Shown here: piece by piece, positions 53,461 to 59,328 of the stretch
Numbering within the stretch: the stretch's first letter is position 1
Layout: the number at the start of each line of letters is the position of its first letter
From: Nitrospira sp.
GTDB lineage: Bacteria; Nitrospirota; Nitrospiria; Nitrospirales; Nitrospiraceae
Assembly (NCBI GenBank): GCA_019636945.1
Contig: JAHBWO010000007.1
Location: 1-59,328 of the forward strand
Reading direction: 5' to 3'
DNA: 59,328 nucleotides
The notes under the pieces: model-generated
The model's database searches: none
What the model saw: the letters and a program-made list of their open reading frames with translations, nothing else
What the model was told of the DNA's origin: nothing
Position numbers and translations under genes: made by a program

Positions 53461-53519
53461 AGCTCCTCCTTCGGTGGTAGCGCAGAATAATCTACACCAT
53501 CACAAAGTGGGACTAAACA
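52525..53519 (-). mobile_element. IS481-type insertion relic, about 1.0 kb
   Basis: Bounded by perfect 23-bp inverted repeats (52525-52547 and 53497-53519, starting TGTTTAGTCCCACTTTGTG). Contains one broken transposase. No target-site duplication is seen. The ends are intact while the gene is decayed, so it could still be moved by a related transposase supplied elsewhere. Confidence 0.88.
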
Positions 53520-53590
53520 CCTGAGCAGAAACACTTTACAAGATACGCGACCTAGGCGATATCGTCACTAACAGCCTTGAATACTGTCGA

Positions 53591-54563
53591 TCAATGACAG
53601 CGCCCCTTCCCCTTATCAGTGAATAATTTCCCAGCCTCAGGAACAAACTCCCATTCATAGCCAGTTTGGTGGAGCACCAATTTAAGAACTCCGAACGTAT
53701 CATTATTTCGCACTTCGCTCCCAATCTTGGTAAAGCCGAATCCTCGGCATGGTGCGCTCACCGGCCCCGACGGTGAACGAGCGATTCCGCGGAGCTTCAG
53801 CTTTGACCCGGCCCTCTACATCCAGAGGCGTGAACCGCTCATAGTCATGATCATGCCCCAGGAGAGCACCATATCGACTCCGAGGCGTAGAGCTCCTCCC
53901 ATATCGGACTCATCACCTGTTGTTTTGGTGCCGACCGGACGAAAATCGCGGATGATGCCAGTAGGCCAGCGTGCAGAGGGATGGATGCACTAAGCAATCT
54001 TCGCGAAGCCAGCTGACGTTATCAGATTGAGCGTTGCGCCACAATCCGCATCTGGTGTTGCTGTTCATGCAATCACTACGCCAGGCCCCGATGTCGAAGC
54101 TGTAATAGCTTTGATCGCGCTGGATCCCGTTGCTGTGTCTAGTACTTATAATATTCCTCCCTGAGCCTCTTCACTTATACTGGATGGTGATCGACTTGAG
54201 TCGACCCTATCAACGATCGTAAGAGTCTTGAAAATCCTCAATAGCGCCGGCTGGGTATTGGTTGTCTCCCAATGTCAACACCGCTGACAGACCGTTGATC
54301 TGCAGCGCCAGATCCGAGGTCTCCATCTGTCGACAGACCTCGACCAGCTTGAGCTCTTGCTTATGGCCTTGGTCGGATGGCGGGCATGCGATATCACCGA
54401 CCGCCACAATCACGGGATCCGACCGATCCAAGGCTTGGGCGTTTGCCCACAGAGGACTGAGAATCGCGGTACAGAGGCCGAGCAACATCAGGTGCGCCCT
54501 GCTAACGATCAGGAACATGCATAGCATAGAAGAATTGATCCGTGACGAGCGTGGAAGATGCAA
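53591..54563 (-). pseudogene. Metallophosphoesterase (calcineurin-like), broken
   Basis: Reads on the minus strand. N-terminal piece 54563-54210: a signal-like segment, then VIVAVGDIACPPSDQ and VLTLGDNQYPAGAIEDFQ (metal motifs GDx and GDNQ), then a stop. A second frame (about 54110-53925) gives SYYSFDIGAWR, SWLREDCLVHPS and CTLAYWHHPRFSSG. A third gives GHDHDYERFTPLD (GHxH motif). A fourth gives RNNDTFGVLKLVLHQTGYEW and a final FTDKGKGRCH. Together these cover a whole purple-acid-phosphatase-like enzyme with at least three frame breaks. Confidence 0.85.
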
Positions 54564-54664
54564 CTATACTGGGCCGACGGGTTAGATGGGCATCCACCTA
54601 AGATATACATTTTACTCACAAAATGCCCCAGGAGTACTCATGAATGATTGCATGCACCGATGCT

Positions 54665-54825
54665 GAGAACGGCCTCTTCGCACGATCCGCTATTGGCCTA
54701 GACCTCTTCTACAAGCCCTGGTCTTTGATACCCGCACGGTGACCGGCAGCCCCAATCCCACCGTCAACGGCACCTACCAAACAACGAACCACGCCGGCGG
54801 AGCAACCTTCCGGATGAATTTTTAA
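54665..54825 (+). pseudogene. C-terminal gene fragment, outer-membrane-like
   Basis: A short frame ends TVTGSPNPTVNGTYQTTNHA, GGATFRMNF and stop; an overlapping frame just before it gives FARSAIGLDLFYKPW. The Asn-Gly-x-Tyr pattern with terminal aromatic residue Phe is like the last strands of FadL/OmpP1-type barrels, so this may be the end of such a gene, broken by a frameshift and lacking its front. Weak support. Confidence 0.35.
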
Positions 54826-55455
54826 CTGATGTGCCCTCTGGTTGAGACTACTCAGCCATCGCAGTGAGACCCACGAACGCCCTGGCCGATTCATACCAAT
54901 CGTGTTCTTGCTCATAACATTTCCTGCAAACTTCCGCTTGCGAGCAACCGTCATCGCAAAACCAAACAGACCTTACCACTTAAACTCAGGACGCTTTAGC
55001 CACTCTAGAGCTCACAGAGCAACATCAGTCTGAGGCAATACCGCGTCGCCACCTCCTTACCCGGCAATGACCTATATCCCTCTACGGGGCTTCCCTCTCT
55101 GGTCGAAAACATTTACACTGCTGAAATTAGGCAGGACCATGAGCAGAATCCATGCCCTCGCTCGTCGCATCTCATCACGTCATCGAGCATGCCACGAGAC
55201 ACCGGCTATTCGTGCAATGACTCTCGCAGTTAACGGTAAAATCTCCTGCATCCTTGTCCAACCCACTGCAGCCTGTTACGGATTGCCTGCTTATCGATAG
55301 ATCCTCACATGAGCAAGAGATACCTGCGAGGGGTGGTGCGTCAGGCATGATCTCCTGAACGAATTATTCAAACGAGATGATGTAGCTCGACGTACAACGA
55401 TGGGTGTGGAACACACGAGTACATAATCGCGACAGCTTACAAGAAGGAGAAGCAG
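54826..55455. other. Intergenic decay zone, nothing convincing
   Basis: About 630 bases with only short frames on both strands and no family resemblance. It carries a ribosome-site-like AAGGAGAAG just before the protease gene, and a TACATAAT at about 55420 that might act as -10. Confidence 0.4.
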
Positions 55456-56682
55456 ATGAGGCAAGGATTATCTTCTGTCACACGACTGATCACAATACTT
55501 GGATGTACCCTGACTATCACGGCCACATCCGTACAGGCGCAAGAAGTCATCACCAAAGGCGGCGCGACAGGGGTGAAGGTCACTCCAGGGAATACACAGA
55601 AGCTCGACTTTATCACAGCCAGGGTACGTACCCTTCCCAAAGCTCCCATGAGCGTCTCTGCACAGGCGGAACAGGATCTCATTCAAAATCTGGTTAATCA
55701 ATTCCACTCACCCGCTCAAGCCTCCGCCGATGGCGATATCGGTGAAGCCCCTGGATTCGAAGGTGATGGGATCACCGATCCTGTCGAACTTGGCACTCCG
55801 CTGCTCGCAGGTGATCCCCAGGAGGGGCTGGATTTCCAATCCCAACAGTTCGGCCAATCCAACTATCCCTTTACAACCGCACGAGCGGATCTTGCTTCAG
55901 GTTTGACGAAAGTTCCGACTCCGACGAATACGATGTATCCCTATCGAGCGACCGGCAAACTGTTTTTCACGATCGGCTCCGACACATTTGTGTGCTCCGG
56001 CTCACTGATCAAGCGAGGCCTGGTTGTGACCGCGGCTCACTGTGTCACCGACTATGGAACGAGAAAACTCTTTACGAACTTTAAATTTATCCCGGGGTAT
56101 CGACAAGGACAAGCTCCCTACCGCGTATGGGCCGCATCTCGAGTATGGGTCCCAACCAAATATTTCAACGGTGCGGCAACTCAATGTGCTCCGACGGCTC
56201 CCGGTGTGGTCTGTAAGGATGACGTCGCAGTCATCGAATTAGCTCCCCAGACAAATCCCACCTATCCCGGCACAAGTACTGGGTGGTATGGCTACAGGTG
56301 GAACCAGTGGGGTTTCACCAGTGCGGGCCTCACGCAAGTGACGCAACTTGGCTATCCCGTCGCCCTTGACGGAGGACTCTTGATGCAAAGAACCGACTCA
56401 CAGGGATTTGTCGCATCAGCCACACTCATGAACAACACAATCATTGGGTCTTTGATGACAGGCGGGGCAAGCGGAGGGCCATGGCTCAACAATTTCGGGA
56501 TTCAGCCCTTGGGCACCGGACCAGCAGGCACTTATGCCACTCCCAATATTGTGGTAGGTGTGACCAGTTGGGGCTACACCGATGCCGCGATCAGGCAGCA
56601 GGGAGCCAGTCCGTTCACGAGCTCAAATATCGTGACGTTAGTCAACAGCGCCTGTGCCGGCTCCGACCCACGTTGTTTGTGA
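55456..56682 (+). CDS. Secreted trypsin-like serine protease
   Basis: About 408 residues. Signal peptide (ITILGCTLTITATSVQA), propeptide-like N-terminal part (about 30-165), then a chymotrypsin/V8-like domain: CSGSLIKRGLVVTAAHCVTD (His), VCKDDVAVIELAPQ (Asp) and GGASGGPWLNN (Ser), a full triad. Cys residues near the His and Asp may form disulfides. Likely an extracellular or periplasmic peptidase. An AAGGAG ribosome site precedes the ATG. Confidence 0.93.
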   Translation: MRQGLSSVTRLITILGCTLTITATSVQAQEVITKGGATGVKVTPGNTQKLDFITARVRTLPKAPMSVSAQAEQDLIQNLVNQFHSPAQASADGDIGEAPGFEGDGITDPVELGTPLLAGDPQEGLDFQSQQFGQSNYPFTTARADLASGLTKVPTPTNTMYPYRATGKLFFTIGSDTFVCSGSLIKRGLVVTAAHCVTDYGTRKLFTNFKFIPGYRQGQAPYRVWAASRVWVPTKYFNGAATQCAPTAPGVVCKDDVAVIELAPQTNPTYPGTSTGWYGYRWNQWGFTSAGLTQVTQLGYPVALDGGLLMQRTDSQGFVASATLMNNTIIGSLMTGGASGGPWLNNFGIQPLGTGPAGTYATPNIVVGVTSWGYTDAAIRQQGASPFTSSNIVTLVNSACAGSDPRCL

Positions 56683-56835
56683 GCGACAGACTACGGAATG
56701 ATGGAGACAGCAAGACTGGCAACTACTCTGGTTGCTTTCGACGACCAGCCGCCTGAAGAGGTGGCGGGATCTCCCCAGGAAATAGGGAAACCACGTCTTC
56801 TTGACGAGGATGGCGCTATTGAGAAGTGACGCGAA

Positions 56836-56863
56836 AACGGCCCGCCTGGAAAGGCGGGCCGTT
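56836..56863 (-). terminator. Terminator hairpin after hsp20
   Basis: Perfect 12-bp stem (AACGGCCCGCCT with AGGCGGGCCGTT) and a 4-nt loop (GGAA on the plus strand). On the minus strand it is followed by a short TTTT run. It lies 28 nt after the hsp20 stop and about 150 nt past the convergent protease gene. Confidence 0.8.
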
Positions 56864-56890
56864 CTTGTAGAAGAACCTCTTTCAACCAGT

Positions 56891-57340
56891 TTACGCCACC
56901 TTCACCTCGATAGCCTTCGGTTTGGCCTTCTCCGACTTCGGCAGATGGAGATTCAGCACCCCATCCTTGAACTCGGCCTTGACCCTCTCCTCATCGATCA
57001 CATCGGGCAGCGAGAAGGTCCGGACAAAGCTCCCGTATGAGCGCTCGATCCGATGATACTTTTTCCCCTTTTCCTCCTTCTCGTATTTCCGTTCACCCTG
57101 GATCGTGAGTACGCCGTCTTCTAACGTCACTTTCACATCCTCTTTCTTCACATCAGGAATCTCGGCTTTGATCTGATACTCCCCTTCTGTCTCACTGATG
57201 TCGACCGACGGCGTCCAATCCGCCACGACCATGGTTTCCTTCCCACTGGTCCGCGGGGCGGCCGGACGGGCAAACATACGATTCAACCGATCTGACACCT
57301 CTTCTAACTCGCGAAATGGATCCCATCGTACGAGCGTCAT
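56891..57340 (-). CDS. Small heat-shock protein, Hsp20/alpha-crystallin family
   Basis: ATP-independent holdase chaperone. About 149 residues. N-terminal TLVRWDPFRELEEVSDRLNR, alpha-crystallin domain with DWTPSVDISETEGEYQIKAE, LEDGVLTIQGERKYE, RSYGSFVRTFSLPDV and FKDGVLNLHLPK. GGAGGG precedes the ATG at good spacing. Followed by a strong hairpin terminator. Confidence 0.97.
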   Translation of the reverse strand: MTLVRWDPFRELEEVSDRLNRMFARPAAPRTSGKETMVVADWTPSVDISETEGEYQIKAEIPDVKKEDVKVTLEDGVLTIQGERKYEKEEKGKKYHRIERSYGSFVRTFSLPDVIDEERVKAEFKDGVLNLHLPKSEKAKPKAIEVKVA

Positions 57341-57451
57341 AGCACCCTCCTTTATTAAACTTCTGGTTGTTTGCGCTGGCGCTGCGCCGATTCACCTGCT
57401 TGATCAAGAGATAAATCGATCCGGTGGGAAGTCAAGAGCCTGGACGGGCGC

Positions 57452-57547
57452 CTGAGTTTGAGATTTCAGGCACGAGTTTCATGTTGTCGGAAAACTTTAA
57501 ACCTGAGATCTAAAACTGTGAACTTCAGATCTGAAGCTTGAAACCGT
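57452..57547 (+). repeat. Heptad-repeat inverted element (AAACTTG type), second copy
   Basis: Right arm 57492-57547: AAACTTT, AAACCTG, AGATCTA, AAACTGT, GAACTTC, AGATCTG, AAGCTTG, AAACCGT. Left arm 57452-57486 read on the other strand: CAACATG, AAACTCG, then a 6-mer TGCCTG, AAATCTC, AAACTCA. One 1-nt slip breaks the left register. Same heptad family as 52428-52521. It sits between hsp20 and citrate synthase. Confidence 0.75.
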
Positions 57548-57619
57548 TTGGCCGAAACGCTTCACGCGCGTGGAAGCGACGCGAGAACGCCTTAAAAGGA
57601 CTGTTGCACCATACTCAGG

Positions 57620-58753
57620 CTACCGCCGGTCGATCGGCACGTAGGGCCGATTATGCTCACCGGCATAGATTTGGTCCGGCCTGAACAACTTATTTTCACG
57701 CAGCTGTTCCAACCAATGGGCGAGCCAGCCCGACACTCGTGCCATGGCAAAGAGCGGTGTAAAGAGATCAACATCGATTCCCATCTTGTCGTAGATGATG
57801 CCGGAGTAGAAATCGACGTTTGGATAGATACCCCTCTTGTTCAGTGATTCGCCCGCCGTCCGTTCAACCTCCACCGCAATGTCATACAGAGGGGAACTGC
57901 CGCACTCCGTGAATAACCGCCGACAGAGTTCTTGTAGGACGGTGGCCCGAGGATCTTTGACCTTATAGACACGATGGCCAAACCCCATCAGCTTCTTCTT
58001 ATTCTGCAGCGCTCGCTCAACATATGTCCGTGCGTTCTCAGTCGTGCCGATCTCCTTCAGCATCATCACCACTTCTTCGTTCGCTCCTCCGTGCAGAGGC
58101 CCCTTCAGGGCACCGATCGACGAAGCCACGACGGTATAGGGATCGGCAAGCGTGGACGCCGTGACCAGCCCGGTAAAGGTGGAGGCATTCATGGTGTGTT
58201 CAGCATGAAGAATCAGACAGTCATCGAAGATTTGCGCCCATAACGGCGGCGTGACTGACTCGGTCAACATATACAAAAAGTTTTCGCTGAACCCGAGATC
58301 GTCCCGTGGCGGAATGGGATCGTCACCATGACGCAGGCGCGCCCAGGCGGCCACGATCGTCGGCAGCTTCGCCACGAGCCGGACAGCGCTCCAATAGTTA
58401 TTCTCGACGTCCTTGACGTTGCGACCAGGGTAAAACATCCCCAGTGCCGCCACGGCTGCCTGCAGCGCATCCATGGGATGTCCTGTTTCAGGGAGACACT
58501 TGAGTAGATCGACGATGCGAAACTTGATGCGCCGATGATGGGTGACATCGTCCGTCCATTCTTGAAATTCGCTCTTCGAAGGCAGATGGCCGAACAGGAG
58601 GAGATAGGTTGTTTCCAGGTACGATGAATCCGAGCAGAGCGTTTCCACTCGAATCCCACGATACTCCAGAATCCCACGCTCACCATCGACATCGCTGATG
58701 GATGAGGTGGCAGCCGGCACTCCGGCAAGACCTGGCATGAAATCATGTGGCAT
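57620..58753 (-). CDS. gltA: Citrate synthase
   Basis: Condenses oxaloacetate and acetyl-CoA. About 377 residues, short type. Catalytic His in LHAEHTMNASTFTG, His in GALKGPLHGGANEEVV with FGHRVYK, and Asp in NVDFYSGIIYDKMG. The N-terminal GLAGVPAATSSISDVDGERG is typical of the shorter citrate/2-methylcitrate synthases. It could also serve 2-methylcitrate chemistry; context with fumC and the carboxylase pair favours the TCA cycle. Confidence 0.95.
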   Translation of the reverse strand: MPHDFMPGLAGVPAATSSISDVDGERGILEYRGIRVETLCSDSSYLETTYLLLFGHLPSKSEFQEWTDDVTHHRRIKFRIVDLLKCLPETGHPMDALQAAVAALGMFYPGRNVKDVENNYWSAVRLVAKLPTIVAAWARLRHGDDPIPPRDDLGFSENFLYMLTESVTPPLWAQIFDDCLILHAEHTMNASTFTGLVTASTLADPYTVVASSIGALKGPLHGGANEEVVMMLKEIGTTENARTYVERALQNKKKLMGFGHRVYKVKDPRATVLQELCRRLFTECGSSPLYDIAVEVERTAGESLNKRGIYPNVDFYSGIIYDKMGIDVDLFTPLFAMARVSGWLAHWLEQLRENKLFRPDQIYAGEHNRPYVPIDRR

Positions 58754-58933
58754 AGGGCCTCCCTCAGACGTAACAACAATAGATGAACGCGACCGGTTTT
58801 CTTAACATCATACCGAAATCACCGCAATGCGTCATTCTTGCAATGGACCATGCTGCTTGGCATACTTCAGCTAGGAATACACCGTCACCAACGTGGACAG
58901 CCGGCAAGATATGGGAAGGGGATTCGGACACAG

Positions 58934-59326
58934 ATGAACCGAGCGACCATCCTCATGGCAAGCCCTCTTCTCCTCGCCGCAAGCCTTGCGCCAACATTGC
59001 CCGCCTCAGCGGAAGAAGGTGTCCTTGCCTTCGCCGTCGTAAGCGAGGTTCCTAAGGACCGGACACGAGTTCCGGCCAAAGTGGCCATCGAGGGATCGGT
59101 CACCGACATGACACTGCTGGCCTCCGATCAGATCTTGTCAAATTTGGCCTGGAAGCAATTAGAATTCTGTCATGCTTTGAAGCTGGAAGGATACAAAACC
59201 CCTGAAGGGTTTCGCGTCCACACCGTGCGCGCCATTGACGGCGCCATGTTACCGATGGTCCTGCAAGGGTTTGAAGGAGATTGTCTGTTGAAAAGAGCCT
59301 TGGATGTTGGTCCCTTTGTCGATTAA
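58934..59326 (+). CDS. Hypothetical exported protein, 130 aa
   Basis: A signal peptide (LMASPLLLAASLAPTLPASA) precedes a domain with FAVVSEVPKDRTRVPAKVAI, WKQLEFCHALKLEGYKT and MLPMVLQGFEGDCLLKRALD. Two Cys residues could pair. Family unrecognised. The ATG at 58934 begins the signal peptide; its ribosome site is weak. The stop lies two bases before the window edge, so the gene is complete here. Confidence 0.7.
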   Translation: MNRATILMASPLLLAASLAPTLPASAEEGVLAFAVVSEVPKDRTRVPAKVAIEGSVTDMTLLASDQILSNLAWKQLEFCHALKLEGYKTPEGFRVHTVRAIDGAMLPMVLQGFEGDCLLKRALDVGPFVD

Positions 59327-59328
59327 CG

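Noticed and set aside
53727..53993. Plus-strand 88-codon frame in the decay zone
   Set aside because: Lies opposite recognisable metallophosphoesterase remains.
1..59328. CRISPR array, rRNA genes, prophage or integrative element
   Set aside because: No direct repeats with regular 25-45 nt spacers, no rRNA sequence and no integrase or phage genes. The heptad arrays are too short-period to be CRISPR.

Overview
The window reads as a chromosomal segment of a Gram-negative, aerobic, autotrophic-type bacterium, most likely a Nitrospira-like member of the Nitrospirota. This is inferred from protein-level recognition and gene mix: NtrY/NtrX, lipoproteins and signal peptides, TCA/reverse-TCA enzymes, a two-subunit biotin carboxylase/carboxyltransferase, a hemE-hemH-hemY cluster and many two-component proteins. 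No marker gene in the window proves it.

Layout. 1-3.6 kb: end of the HtpX protease gene, two small conserved genes, an MFS transporter and a small lipoprotein. 3.6-8.6 kb: a GatB/YqeY protein, then a signalling cluster of a REC protein with a Cys-rich tail, a REC-GGDEF diguanylate cyclase, a hybrid GAF histidine kinase with two receivers, and an overlapping HPt gene. 8.9-10.4 kb: tRNA-Ala(CGC) followed 11 nt later by a complete ISL3-type insertion sequence. 10.5-17.5 kb: PilZ protein, purM-purN, ntrX-ntrY and a DUF1844 protein. 17.6-20 kb: a small accessory patch with a DUF433/DUF5615 pair whose toxin-like partner has no start codon at the expected place, and a solitary Mrr-like nuclease preceded by a strong palindrome. 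20-26.3 kb: mazG, membrane and Sel1-type proteins, and a secreted animal-type heme peroxidase divergent from a flavin reductase with a repeated TGTATC motif between them. 26.4-33.8 kb: hemE-hemH-hemY, fatty-acid desaturase, an EamA exporter and several small proteins. 33.8-37.8 kb: PstS-like binding protein, IPT/TIG protein, sugar nucleotidyltransferase, HMA-like periplasmic protein and a putative barrel protein. 38-45.7 kb: the two carboxylase subunits, a lipoprotein hydrolase, a lipoprotein thiol peroxidase lacking its resolving cysteine, SthA-like transhydrogenase, TenA and SemiSWEET. 45.8-51.4 kb: tex, an NlpC/P60 lipoprotein, fumC and a VapBC-type module. 51.5-55.4 kb: decay zone with an IS481-type relic, a broken metallophosphoesterase and another gene fragment. 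55.4-59.3 kb: secreted serine protease, Hsp20, citrate synthase and a small secreted protein.

How the genes fit together. Central carbon metabolism is represented by the carboxylase pair, fumarase and citrate synthase. Heme supply (hemEHY) sits near the heme peroxidase. c-di-GMP is represented by the GGDEF and PilZ proteins. Stress handling is represented by HtpX, Hsp20, Tpx and SthA.

The most unusual signal is a set of non-coding elements made of 7-bp repeats arranged as facing inverted arrays, each locus with its own heptad consensus. I see them at about 14.56, 28.8, 32.6, 32.9, 43.2, 52.45 and 57.5 kb. The two at 32.6 and 32.9 kb keep an exact 7-nt register in both arms and bracket a single small gene.
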